Assembly: GCA_016893485.2 (NCBI GenBank)
Contig: JAFEKX020000001.1
Coordinates: 4,898,001-4,962,000 of the forward strand
Direction: 5' to 3'
Origin: Streptomyces sp. P3
GTDB taxonomy: Bacteria > Actinomycetota > Actinomycetes > Streptomycetales > Streptomycetaceae
DNA length: 64,000 bases
Both the position numbers and the translations under genes were made by a program. Below the pieces are notes generated by a model that did not search any database, was not told the DNA's origin, and saw only the letters and a program-made list of their open reading frames with translations. Below are positions 49,564-59,956 of the stretch, in pieces (position 1 is the stretch's first letter; each line of letters opens with the position of its first letter).

Positions 49564-51277
49564 TCAGCCCGTGAACTTCACGTCGGTGATGGCCTGTTTG
49601 TAGCCGGCGTCGCTGTACTGGTCGCTCGCCGCGTGGGGCAGAGCGGTGAGCCAGACGAGAACATACCGGCTCTTCACTTGCTTGGTGACCTTCACTGCCG
49701 CGCTGGTCCCGGTCGTCGTGACGCTGCCGATCTGCGTCATGGAGTCCAGCGAAGAGGGTGACAGCGAGTCGGCCGCGTAGAGATTCACCGTGGTGTGATC
49801 GCCGCTGTAGTAGAGCCCTATGGTCACCGAGGAGACGGTCCGGGACGAACCCAGGTCATAGACGATGCCCACGCCCGGCTTGTACGGCGCGAGCACCGGG
49901 CCTCCTATGAAGCTGGAGGTCCGCCAGTACGTCGATGTGTTGCCGTCGTAGGTCTTGTCGACGTCGTTCGGGTGCTGGGCGCCGCCCTTGGCCACGAACT
50001 CCTGGGCGCCCTGGATCGAGAGTGTCCTGACCGGCTTGGTCTTGTCGCCGGTCTTGTCGTTCCCGTCCGTCGTCTGGGTCTGCTTCGTGTCCTCGGACTT
50101 GTTGCCCTGGTCCATGAGCGCGTCGGCGAGCTGCCAACTGCCCAGGCCCAGCGCGGCGATCAGCAGCGCGGACACGGCCCACTTGAGGGCCTTGCCGGTG
50201 CGGCTCTGCAGTGGGGGCGGCGGGGACGGCACGGGCTGGGCGGCACCGGGATGCGCCGACGGGCGGCCGTACGTGCCCTGTTGGTACGTGGTCTGCTGGT
50301 ACTCGGGCGGTGCGGTGAACGTGGGCTCCGGCGGCCGAATGCGGGGCATCTCGCCGATCGCCTTCACCAACTCCTCCGGCGTGGTGCACGCCGCCTCGTG
50401 CCGGGAGGCCGTGGCGCCGTCGTTGGCGAGCGCGCGCATGGCGAGCTCCGACAGACCGCGGTGGACACCCGCACGCACCTGGTCGGGTGCGATCAGACCG
50501 ACACCCTTGGGCAGCCCGGAGAGACCGTAGGCGTCGCTCTCGTACGGCCAGCGCTGGGTGAGCGCCGCGTACAGCAGGGCGCCGATCGCCTCCGTGTCGG
50601 TGCGCTGCGGGGTGTCCGAACTGATGCCTCGCAGCGCGGCGTTGACGGCGAGTCCGCGAATGCGCCACTGGCCGGACGACGTGCGCAGCACGGCGTTCGG
50701 GTTCAGCCGGAGATGGGCGAGGCCCTCGCGGTGCGCGGCGGCCATGGCCGAGGCGATCTGGCTGACCATCTGGTAGGCCTCGTGGACCTCCAGCGGGCCC
50801 GGTGCCAGAAGCGTCGTCAGTTCCGTGGCGTCGGGCAGCCATTCGTGGACGACGTAGACAAGGTCGTTCTCCTCCACCGCGTCCAGGACCTGGACGAAAC
50901 GGGGTCGCCCAGCAGCGCCGAGGAACGGGCCGCGGCCAGCACGGAACGGCCTCTCGCGTGGTCGGCGGGAGGATGTGGACGCCGACGGCACGGCGGAGTT
51001 TCTCGTCCACCGCGCGCCAACTGCTGAAGCCGTCCAGACGGGTGACGCACTCTTCGAGGCGATAGCGTCTGGCGAGCTTGTGACCGCTGTGCAGTTCGGG
51101 AGGCGAGGCCTTCTCGGTTTCCTCGATCCCGCCGCTCCCCTGTGCCTGGTCGCTTTCCGTGTCCCGCTCCGGGTTCTGGGCCACCCCGTCGGCCGTGGAC
51201 TGGTCCGCCTTGGCGGTCAGCGGCTTGTCGCCGCTGTTGTCTGCCACGTCGACGGCAGCCGTGCTCCGTTCCGCCAC
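49564..51277 (-). CDS. MurJ-associated pseudokinase with C-terminal discoidin-like domain, two frameshifts
   Basis: GTG 51277 (VAERSTAAVDVADNSGD). An acidic N-terminus, then a kinase-like fold (YRLEECVTRLDGFSSWRAVDEKLRRAVGVHIL) whose catalytic loop reads LAHLRLNPNAVL where an active kinase has HRDxKPxN, and IRGLAVNA instead of DFG. Then one helix (ALKWAVSALLIAALGLGSWQLAD) and an outer domain resembling a discoidin/NPCBM fold (YDGNTSTYWRTSSFIG, YDLGSSRTVSSVTIGLYY). Frame crossings are near 50945 and 50905. In mycobacteria the same parts are fused to MviN/MurJ and bind FhaA after PknB phosphorylation. murJ lies upstream on the same strand. Confidence 0.86.
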
Positions 51278-51395
51278 CGCCGCTCCTGCCTCCCCATCCG
51301 TTGCACGCTGTTCGACGCCGAAACCAATTGTGCCCACAGTCTGCCGCTATGCACGACACACAGCGACAGACGATGGTTGTGCGAGTGCCCCCGCC

Positions 51396-53631
51396 TCAAC
51401 GTCCCAAGCGCCCGCGCACCATGCCGACGAGGGAGTTGAGTTCCTCGATGCGCATGCGGCGGGCCGCGACGTAGAAGATTCCGAGCAGTACGGCCCCACC
51501 CACCACGAGCGCCGCGAACGAACCGACGACGCCTTGGCCGAGCGTATGACCGATCCCGTAACAGGCCGCACCACTGAGCAGTGCGGCCGGCACGGAGGCG
51601 ATGCTGAGCCGAGCGTACGTCCGCAGCACGCGAGCGCCGTCCAGGTCGCCGTTCAGCCGCTTGCGCAGCCGGTTCCAGGCGACACCGACACCGATCGCGT
51701 ACGCGAGGCCGTACGAGGCGGCCATGCCCACCACGGCCCAGCGGGCCGGGAGGACGAAGTAACAGACCGCCGAGGCGCCCGCGTTGACCGCGGCCACGAT
51801 GACGGTGTTGTAGAAGGGCGTCCGGGTGTCCTCGTAGGCGTAGAAGGCACGCAGGACGACGTACTGCACCGAGTACGGGATCAGGCCGAGGGCGAAGGCC
51901 ATCAGCATGAAGCCCATGTTGGTCGCCGAGTTCGTCCCCGAGGAGCCGAAGATCAGGGTGCACATCGGGATGCCGAGGGCGAGCAGGCCGAAGGCGATCG
52001 GCACGATTGCGACGGCGGTCGTGCGCAGTCCCTGGGAGATGTCGTCGCGGACGGCGCCGCTGTCGCCCTCGGCGGCCGAGCGGGAGATGCGCGGCAGCAG
52101 GGCGGCCATGAGAGACACCGTGATGATGGCCTGCGGCAGACCCCAGATGAGCTGGGCGTTGGCATAGGCGCTGAATCCGGTTCCGGCGATGTTCGTGTCC
52201 GCGACCGACGCGGTGGCGAGCTGGGTGACCACGAGGGCACCCGCCTGGTTCGCGAGGACGAAGAGGACGGTCCACTTGGCGAGCATCGCGGCCTTGCCGA
52301 GGCCGTGGCCCTTCCAGTCGAACCGCAGCCGCAGCCTGAACCCTGTTTCGCGAAGGTACGGGATCATCGCCAGCGCCTGGACGACCAGGCCGAGGAGAAC
52401 CCCGACGCCCAGGAGGCGTTGGGCCTCCGGCGGGATGTTCTGGACCTCCATACCGGAGTCCGCCGAGGTCCCGTACACCCAGAGGAACATGCCGAGCGTC
52501 ACGATGATGACGACGTTGTTGAGGACTGGAGTCCACATCATCGCGCCGAACTTGCCGCGGGCGTTGAGGATCTGGCCCATCACCACGTGGATGCCCATGA
52601 AGAAGATCGAAGGCAGGAAGTAGCGGGTGAAGGTGATGGCGACACTGTCGGCTGCGGGGTCGCTCGCGACCTTCACCGACAGCATGCGGACCAGGAGAGG
52701 CGCCGCGAACATCGCCAGCGCGGTCAGTACTCCGAGCGCCACGATGACCAGGGTCAGCAGCCGGTTGGCGAACGCCTCACCGCCGTCGTCGTCCTCCTTC
52801 ATGGCGCGCACGAGCTGCGGCACGAAGACGGAGTTCAGGCCGCCGCCCACGGTCAGGATGTAGATCATCGTCGGCAGCTGGTAGGCGACCTGGAAGGTGT
52901 CGCCGAGCATGCCGATACCCAGCGCCGAGACGATCAGCGCGGAGCGGACGAAGCCGGTCAGGCGGGAGACCATCGTGCCCGCCGCCATCACGGCGCTCGA
53001 CTTCAGCAGGCCGGTGGCCTTCCCGCCCTTCGTGGGAGCGGCCACGGGTGCCGGTGCCGTCGGTGTGAGCTGCATCGTGGCGTCGGACATCGCGGGCGGG
53101 GGTGCCTGGCCCGAGGGGGTGCCGGGGACGGGCCGGGGACCCCTGGGGATCCATCTGCGGTCGTCCGACGCCCTGACCCTGGTCCCGGAAGAGATGAGCG
53201 AAGGCGTCCGGCTCGTGGTACTCCTCGCTCGCCCCGGTCACCAGGTCGTCCACGCCCACGAACTGGGTCGTACGGGCGTCGTCGCCGTACGGCAGGTACT
53301 GGGTGGGGCCCTCCGGCTCGGGCGGAGGGTCTGCGCCCACACGCGGGGGTCGGGGGCGTACGGGGACTGGGGCGGCTGGGCGTAGAGCGGGGGCTGTGGC
53401 TGGTACGTGCCCGGAGGCGGCGGGGGTGGGCGGCACGGTCGTAGAGCGCCTCGGCGACCGGGTCCTGGGCGGAGAGGTCCTGCGCCCGGTAAGGGTCCTG
53501 GTCGTAGGCGTCCTGGAGGTACATGTCCGCGGGGGCTGCGGCGGCACCTGGCCGTGTTCGGGAGGCGGACCCTCGGGGTAGCCCGAGCTGCCCGCGCCCT
53601 GACCGCGGTCACCGTCGTACGGCGCGTTCAT
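51396..53631 (-). CDS. murJ: Lipid II flippase MurJ (MviN), multiple frameshifts in the N-terminal tail
   Basis: The membrane part (from about 53090) is in one frame, with fourteen or so helices of the MOP superfamily. Patterns include GLLKSSAVMAAGTMVSRLTGFVRSALIV, TVGGGLNSVFVPQLV, NARGKFGAMMWTPVLNN and FYAYEDTRTPFYNT. The N-terminal cytoplasmic tail of about 180 residues starts at ATG 53631 (MNAPYDGDRGQGAG). It is Pro/Tyr/Gln/Asp-rich and crosses frames several times between about 53530 and 53100. About 745 residues. It carries lipid II across the membrane. The pseudokinase gene that controls it follows. Confidence 0.9.
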
Positions 53632-53677
53632 GGTTACCCCACCTCATCGTCCCCGGGCCCACCGGCCACGACATCGC

Positions 53678-56080
53678 TCAACGGTCCACTCTCTCACCCG
53701 TGCCGGACGGGTCGGCGCTTTCCGGTGCGGTGTCCGGTGTCGGGTCACTCGGGTGCTCCGGGTCGTCTGCCCGGGACGGAGTGCCGGACTCTTCCTGGAG
53801 ACGGTCCTGAGGGCCTTCGGGGTTCTCCGGGCCGTCGGGTTCCGGGTCCGTGCCGTCGTCGGGTCCGTCGGGGCCCTCCTGCTCGGCCTGGCGGGCCACC
53901 GCGCGCTTGCGGTGCGTGTACATCCGGAAGCCGGCGAGGACGAGGAGCAGGACGCCGCCGCCGATGACCAGCATGACGGTGGCCGTGACCTCGGTGACCT
54001 TCACGTCGAACCTGACGGCCTGTCCGTACTCCTGGCCGTCCTCCGTGTACAGCTGGGCGATCACCTCCACCTTGCCGTTGGCGTTGGCCGACGTGGTGAA
54101 CTTCACCGACTGGCTGTGCCCGCCGTTGACCGTGACCCGCTGCTCCGTGTACGCCTTGCCGCCGATGTTCAGGCGGGTGGGGCTCGTCGAGGTGAGCCGC
54201 AGGGTCAGGTGTCCGACGCCCTGCACCAGGTTGTTCTGCACGGTCACGGGGATCGTGGCGCTGCGGCCCGAGAGCTTGGTCTCGGACTTGTCGATCAGTT
54301 TCACCTGATCGGTGAGGTCGTCGAGATAACCCAGCACGCCCTGGCGGAAGTTGGACGCCTCGCCCGCCTGGCCGCGCCACGACGTGGACATCTCACGGTT
54401 CATGGCCCGCCCGAAGGGGGTCACCACCCGGGACTCGTCGGTGAGGATCACCCGGAAGTTGTCCAGCTTGTCCTGGGTGGTCGCGATCTCCTCGAAGGCC
54501 GACTTCGGCAGCTCCTGCCTGCGCAGCGAGGAGGGGTACGAGGAGGACGACGGGATCCTCGTGGTGGCGCTCGGGTCGGGTTTGGCCTTGGCCGCCGTGG
54601 CGAGGTCCTGCGACTCGCTCCAGTTGCTGCTCTGGAGGGTCGTCAGCGCCTCGGCCATCGTCTGGGCCTGGCTCGCGGTCGGCATGCGCTGGGGGGCGAC
54701 GACGATGCTGCGCTGCTTGTCCGTCTGCAGGTCGAGAGCCAGGCTCTGGGCGAGGAACTGCTGCTCGGCGAGCGTGGCGGCCCCGGCCTTCGTCAGATCA
54801 CCCTCGAACGCCGTCGAGAGCCGTCCGTCCGCGACCACCGCCGTCGTACCACCGCCTACGGGACGGGCGGCCGAGGGCGTGTACGACAGGCCGCCGGTCT
54901 CCTGGAGGCTGTCGCTGCGGGCGATTACCTTGTCGGCGCCTGCCGAGGTGGCGACCTTGATGATCGACGGGTCCACGGCGCCGTTCACCGGCCACGCGAA
55001 GTCCGTGTTCGGCGTCACGTGCAGCACCGTCTCCACGGTGCTCGCGGCGACGTCCGTGGCGTCCTTGAGGTGGCTCAGCGAGCCGGTGACGCTGGTGCCG
55101 TTATGGGCGAGGGACGCCAGGTCCGGGTCGGCGAAGGGGAGGGCGACGACCTCCTTGTCCGCCACGGCCGACTGCAGCTCGGCGAGCCACGCCTTGGCGA
55201 CCGCCTGGTGCGTGCCCGTCGTGGTGGTGTCGCCCTCGCCCTGGATCTTGTAGCTGCGGGTCATCGCGTCGACCGAGGCCAGCAGGTCCGGGTCGATCAC
55301 CCAGGTGACGTCGAGATCCTTGCCGAGCGACAGCATCTGGTCGAGGCGCCCGCCCGGGGAGATCTCCTTGGCGAGATCGTCGTTGAGGAAGACCGGCGTC
55401 TGCTGCTCGTTGGAACCCGTCTGCGCCGTCATGTGGACGCCGGAGATGAGCGGCCACAGATACGTCGTCTTCGTCTTCGTGTCGGCGTCGCCGGGCTGCC
55501 ACGGCAGGAACGTCCGCTGGATGCCCAGCACCTGCTCCCAGGGCTGCGCCGAGGTCTGGCCGGAGAGCGCGACACCGAGCGGGTAGACGCCGTCGTCACC
55601 GAGGTCCAGCTTGTCGACCGGCACGGAGAGGGTGAAGGGTTCCGCGACGCCCGGAGTGAGCTTGGAGAACTTCTCGCTGTACTTGTCGTCGATCTCCGAG
55701 CCGTCGACGCCCTGGATGTAGTCGGTGCGCTTGGCGACGGTGTCGATCGCCGAGCGGGTGCTCAGCGCCTGTCCCAGGCGCAGGCCCACGTGGGCGTCGG
55801 TGACCGTCTGCTTGCTGTTGTTGGTCACCGTCCCGGAGACGGTCAGCGTGTCCCCGTCCGTGGGGACGCTGGGGCTGAGCGTGTCCAGGGAGACGGACAC
55901 CGGCTGCGAGCCGGAGGCGGCCTGCGCGGACGTCTGCTCGGCCGCACCGGCGGGCGCGACGGCGGACAGCTGGAGGAGGCCGGCCAGCAGAGGCGCCCCG
56001 GCGAGCAGTGTGCCGGTGCGCCGCAGCCACCGGCGGGCAGGTGAGGGACTCGTCCCCTGGAAGTCTGCCGCCTCGGCCAC
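53678..56080 (-). CDS. DUF6049 family large exported membrane protein
   Basis: An intact 800-residue protein, remarkable in this window. The N-terminal signal helix is near 20–45 (TGTLLAGAPLLAGLLQLSAVA), followed by a long extracellular part with an Ig/Cna-like strand (VSVSLDTLSPSVPTDGDTLTVSGTVTNNSKQTV). The middle resembles a glycosidase-like barrel (WVIDPDLLASVDAM, VVALPFADPDLASLAHNG). A beta domain and a C-terminal helix follow (VMLVIGGGVLLLVLAGFRMYTHRKR), then an acidic Glu/Pro/Asp tail. DUF6049 proteins stand beside murJ across actinobacteria. Their function is unknown; a place in wall assembly is inferred from the neighbours. Confidence 0.85.
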   Translation of the reverse strand: MAEAADFQGTSPSPARRWLRRTGTLLAGAPLLAGLLQLSAVAPAGAAEQTSAQAASGSQPVSVSLDTLSPSVPTDGDTLTVSGTVTNNSKQTVTDAHVGLRLGQALSTRSAIDTVAKRTDYIQGVDGSEIDDKYSEKFSKLTPGVAEPFTLSVPVDKLDLGDDGVYPLGVALSGQTSAQPWEQVLGIQRTFLPWQPGDADTKTKTTYLWPLISGVHMTAQTGSNEQQTPVFLNDDLAKEISPGGRLDQMLSLGKDLDVTWVIDPDLLASVDAMTRSYKIQGEGDTTTTGTHQAVAKAWLAELQSAVADKEVVALPFADPDLASLAHNGTSVTGSLSHLKDATDVAASTVETVLHVTPNTDFAWPVNGAVDPSIIKVATSAGADKVIARSDSLQETGGLSYTPSAARPVGGGTTAVVADGRLSTAFEGDLTKAGAATLAEQQFLAQSLALDLQTDKQRSIVVAPQRMPTASQAQTMAEALTTLQSSNWSESQDLATAAKAKPDPSATTRIPSSSSYPSSLRRQELPKSAFEEIATTQDKLDNFRVILTDESRVVTPFGRAMNREMSTSWRGQAGEASNFRQGVLGYLDDLTDQVKLIDKSETKLSGRSATIPVTVQNNLVQGVGHLTLRLTSTSPTRLNIGGKAYTEQRVTVNGGHSQSVKFTTSANANGKVEVIAQLYTEDGQEYGQAVRFDVKVTEVTATVMLVIGGGVLLLVLAGFRMYTHRKRAVARQAEQEGPDGPDDGTDPEPDGPENPEGPQDRLQEESGTPSRADDPEHPSDPTPDTAPESADPSGTGERVDR

Positions 56081-56364
56081 GCGCTCGCCCGTCCCTCGTC
56101 ATCGTCAGTGGTCGTCGCAATGTGCGTCCACGCATGGTAACGATGCGCGCTGAGGGTAAGTGCCGCGGACTGGTCCACAAGATCAGAGAACGGCGACGGA
56201 CCGTCCCGTATGTGCCCGTATAAGGGGAGCAGTCTCGTACGTCGCAAGGGCAGTGCTTGTGCGGGTATCAGGGGACGTGTCCATGCACGTTTGATGGAGG
56301 CGTCGGCGGTGGCCGGGATAATCGAGGCGCCCGCGGTGGTCGGGGCCACGTAACCTTTTCTGTT

Positions 56365-57805
56365 GTGCCGAACGCCAACGAAGACAACCCCAGTGCCCTG
56401 AGCCAGGTACAGCATCGCGCGGTGAGCGAGCTGCTGCGGGTGGCTCCCGTCGCCGACGACCTCGCCCGCCGTTTCCAGGAGGCCGGGTTCTCTCTCGCCC
56501 TGGTCGGCGGCTCGGTCCGGGACGCGCTGCTCGAGAGGCTCGGCAACGACCTGGACTTCACGACGGACGCGCGTCCCGAGGACGTACTGAAGATCGTCCG
56601 GCCGTGGGCGGACGCCGTGTGGGAGGTCGGGATCGCCTTCGGCACCGTCGGGGCGCAGAAGGACGGCTACCAGATCGAGGTCACCACCTACAGGTCCGAG
56701 GCGTACGACCGGACCTCGCGCAAGCCCGAGGTGTCGTACGGCGACTCCATCGAGCAGGATCTCGTCCGGCGGGACTTCACGGTGAACGCGATGGCTGTCG
56801 CGCTCCCGGAGAAGGTGTTCATCGACCCGCACGGCGGCCTCGACGACCTTGCAGCCCGGGTGCTGCGGACCCCGGGCACTCCCGAGGCGTCCTTCTCTGA
56901 CGACCCTCTGCGGATGATGCGGGCGGCACGCTTCGCCGCGCAGCTCGACTTCGAGGTCGCGCCCGAGGTCGTCACGGCGATGACGGAGATGTCCGGGCGG
57001 ATCGAGATCGTCTCGGCCGAGCGGGTGCGGGACGAGCTGAACAAGCTGATCCTCTCCGCGAACCCGCGCAAGGGGCTGACCCTGCTCGTCGACACCGGCC
57101 TCGCCGACCACGTCCTGCCCGAGCTTCCCGCCCTCCGGCTGGAGAGTGACGAGCACCACCGGCACAAGGACGTCTACGAACACACGCTGATCGTTCTGGA
57201 GCAGGCGATCGAACTGGAGGAGAACGGTCCCGACCTGACCCTCCGCCTGGCCGCGCTGCTGCACGACATCGGCAAGCCGCGCACCCGTCGCTTCGAGAGC
57301 GACGGCCGGGTCTCGTTCCACCACCACGAGGTGGTCGGCGCGAAGATGACCAAGAAGCGGATGCTGGCGCTGAAGTACTCGAACGAGCTGGTGAAGGACG
57401 TCTCGCGTCTCGTCGAACTCCACCTGCGGTTCCACGGCTACGGCACCGGCGAGTGGACCGACTCGGCCGTCCGCCGCTATGTCCGTGACGCCGGCCCGCT
57501 CCTCGACCGCCTCCACAAGCTGACCCGCTCGGACTGCACCACACGGAACAAGCGCAGGGCCGCCGCGCTGTCCCGCGCGTACGACGGCCTTGAGGAGCGC
57601 ATCGCCCAGCTGCAGGAGCAGGAGGAGCTGGACTCGATCCGCCCCGACCTCGACGGCAACCAGATCATGGAGATCCTGGGGTCACCCCGGGCCGGTCATC
57701 GGCCGCGCGTACAAGTTCCTGCTGGAACTGCGGCTGGAGAACGGGCCGATGGAGCACGAGGCCGCGGTGGCCGCGCTCAAGGAGTGGTGGGCCGCAGAGA
57801 GCTGA
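56365..57805 (+). CDS. cca: CCA-adding tRNA nucleotidyltransferase, one frameshift
   Basis: GTG 56365 (VPNANEDNPSALSQVQHRAVSELLRVAPVADDLA). The nucleotidyltransferase core has LVGGSVRDALLERLGNDLDFTTDARPEDVL. RRDFTVNAMAVALPEKVFIDPHGG follows, then an RNA-binding region and an HD domain (LTLRLAALLHDIGKPRTR, FHHHEVVGAKM). It completes tRNA 3' ends. Near the end the frame changes at about 57683 (one extra G), so the last 40 residues (PGPVIGRAYKFLLELRL…WWAAES) are in another frame. About 480 residues. No clear ribosome site precedes the GTG, so translation from a leaderless transcript is possible. Confidence 0.92.
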
Positions 57806-57815
57806 GACCGTGAAA

Positions 57816-57886
57816 CGGGGTCATGTTTCACGTGAAACATGACCCCGGACAGCATCAGGGGCGGTGTTTCACGTGAAACACCGCCC
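57816..57886. promoter_or_regulatory. Two parS sites inside long perfect palindromes
   Basis: TGTTTCACGTGAAACA (57824–57839) is the centre of a 32-base perfect palindrome (57816–57847), and TGTTTCACGTGAAACA (57865–57880) is the centre of a 28-base one (57859–57886). They lie between convergent genes and could also act as terminators. Confidence 0.93.
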
Positions 57887-57900
57887 TCGTCGCGTCATCC

Positions 57901-58473
57901 CTACTTCGAGTAGTCCGTCAAGCAGAGCAGGAAGTCGCTGCCGTCACCGCTCTCGGTGTACGAGTACTTGAAGTTCTTCGCGGCCGCCGTGCACTTGGCA
58001 TCGGCCTCGCTCTCGGAGTACTTGCCGTTGATCTTGGCCAGCACCGTGTACTGAGCCTTCGCGTCGCTGCACTTCACGACCTCAAGGTCCGGGTTGGTGT
58101 CGCTGGTGCTGCCGCGGTGCATGCAGTCGCCGACCTTTGCCGTGTTGGCGTCGTCCCGGCTCGATATGTAGCCGAAGATGGCCACGCCTATCCCGATCAC
58201 GATGATGACGACGAGTCGGATCATCTTGGAGCTGAATCTGCGTCTCGGCTGCGGCGGGATCGGAGCGTACGGGCCTGCTCCCTGCGGCGGGAAGCCTGGC
58301 TGGCCGGGCTGCTGCGGGTAGCCGCCCTGGGGCGGGTACGGGGCCTGCGCCTGCGGCGGGTACGGACCGGGAGTCTGGGCGTGCGGCGGGTACGGCGTCG
58401 GCGTCTGCGGCTGCCCGTAGGGCTGCTGACCCTGGGCGTATGGGTTCGGGTTTTGTGGCGGCGGAGTTGTCAC
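57901..58473 (-). CDS. LppU/SCO3897 family membrane protein
   Basis: GTG 58473 (VTTPPPQNPNPYAQGQQPYGQ) behind GGGGGAACG. About 90 residues are Pro/Gln/Tyr/Gly repeats (YPPQAQAPYPPQGGYPQ). Then one helix (MIRLVVIIVIGIGVAIFGYI) and an outer domain with four Cys (KVGDCMHRG, EVVKCSDAKAQYTVLAKI, ADAKCTAAAKNF, DFLLCLTDYSK). The outer domain matches the LppU/SCO3897 family. 190 residues, intact. The Pro-rich cytoplasmic tail looks like that of other envelope proteins here. The function is unknown. Confidence 0.85.
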   Translation of the reverse strand: MTTPPPQNPNPYAQGQQPYGQPQTPTPYPPHAQTPGPYPPQAQAPYPPQGGYPQQPGQPGFPPQGAGPYAPIPPQPRRRFSSKMIRLVVIIVIGIGVAIFGYISSRDDANTAKVGDCMHRGSTSDTNPDLEVVKCSDAKAQYTVLAKINGKYSESEADAKCTAAAKNFKYSYTESGDGSDFLLCLTDYSK

Positions 58474-58604
58474 TTGCGTTCCCCCTGGAACGTGGACGCA
58501 TGGCACGGCATGACCCGTGGTCTGGCGTGCGGCATGAGGTGAAATAAGACGCCCGTAAGCTACCTGCCGCCACTGACACTGCTGAGACCCCGTTGGACTC
58601 CGTG

Positions 58605-59885
58605 TCAGTGGTGTGACACTTCTCGGCGCTCAAACTGGGCCATAGACGCAGCAACCGCGCCGTAGACGAGGGCCACGGTGATCACCAGCACCGCTGAGCG
58701 GCCGTCAGGGGAAGCATCAGTGCGGCCATCGCGGCGGCGCCGACGAAAGCGATGTTGAACAGCACGTCGTAGACGGAGAAGATGCGGCCGCGGAAGGCGT
58801 CGTCGACCGAGAACTGCACGATCGTGTCCGTGGCGATCTTCGCGCCCTGGGTGGTCAGGCCCAGGACGAAGGCCGCCGCGAGCATGGGAGCGGTGGTGAA
58901 CGGGAGGCCGAGGGCCGGTTCCAGGAGCGCGGCGCCCGCGGCGCATACGGCGATCCACCGGCCGGGGCCGAGCCGTCCGGCGGTCCAGGGGTCACCACGG
59001 CCGCAACGAAGAAGCCGGCGCCGGATACTCCCAACGCCAGCCCCAGCAGCCGTAGTCCGTCGTCCGGGGTCGAGGAGAGGGCGTAGCGGCAGAGCATCAG
59101 CAGCAGGACGGTGAGGGCGCCGTAGCAGAAGCGCATCAGCGTCATCGCGCCCAGCGCCCAGAGCGCCTCTCTGCGTTGCGGCGCGGCGAGGTGTCGTACC
59201 GCCGCTGTCAGGTCCCGGGCGGTGCCGGCGAGTGCTGTCGCGAGGCGGGGGTGGGTCAAAGCGCGGTCGGGGCCGAGGAGTTCGGGGGCCATGCGCAGGG
59301 AGGTGAGGGCCGCGCACAGATACAGGGCGGCTCCCAGCAGGACGACCGCGGCGTCGGTGTCCGCGACCAGCAGCCGTACGAGGAAGGCGAGGCCGCCGCC
59401 GAGCGTCGCGGCCAGTGTTCCGGCCGTAGGGGAAAGGGAGTTGGCGACGACCAGGCGTTCGTCGTCGACCACGCGGGGAGGGCTGCGGACAGGCCGGCGA
59501 GGACGAAGCGGTTGACAGCGGTGACGCACAGCGCGGAGACGTAGAAGAGCCAGTCCGGGACGTGGCTCAGCATCAGGACGGCGGTGCCCGCGGCCAGCAG
59601 GGCGCGCAGCAGGTTGCCGTAGAGGAAGACCTGGCGACGGCGCCAGCGGTCCAGGAGGACGCCGGCGAAGGGGCCGATGAGGGAGTACGGGAGGAGCAGG
59701 ACCGCCATCGCGGAGGCGATCGCGCCGGCCGAGGTCTGCTTCTCCGGGGAGAAGACGACGTAGGCGGCGAGTGCGACCTGGTAGACGCCGTCCGCGCCCT
59801 GGGAGAGCAGGCGTACGGCGAGCAGGCGCCGGAAACCCTGGAAGCGCAGGAGGATGCGCAGGTCACGGACGACGGCCATGGGCAC
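58605..59885 (-). CDS. MFS transporter, three frameshifts
   Basis: A hydrophobic protein with about twelve helices. The N-terminus has VRDLRILLRFQGFRRLLAVRLLSQGADGVYQVALAAYVV, and the helix 2–3 loop has GVLLDRWRRRQVFLYGN, the major-facilitator motif. Frame changes at about 59465, 58985 and 58695 are needed to join all segments to the end ASMAQFERREVSHH at 58605. About 425 residues. The start is GTG 59885 or ATG 59879. The substrate is unknown. Confidence 0.82.
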
Positions 59886-59900
59886 AGCCTCACATACGAG

Positions 59901-59933
59901 GAGGGTCCCCGGGCAACATGCCCGAGGACCCTC
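59901..59933. terminator. Hairpin between the ino1 gene and the MFS gene
   Basis: GAGGGTCC…CGGGC pairs with GCCCG…GGACCCTC across 59901–59933 with a small bulge, loop about AACAT. It lies 24 bp past the inositol-phosphate synthase stop. Confidence 0.75.
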
Positions 59934-59956
59934 GACGAACGGACCGTTGGCGCGTC

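Noticed and set aside
53630..56044. Open frame of 804 codons on the top strand opposite the DUF6049 gene
   Set aside because: It is antisense to an intact recognisable gene, full of Arg/Gly/Leu/Asp codons from mirrored G+C bias, and has no ribosome site or motif.
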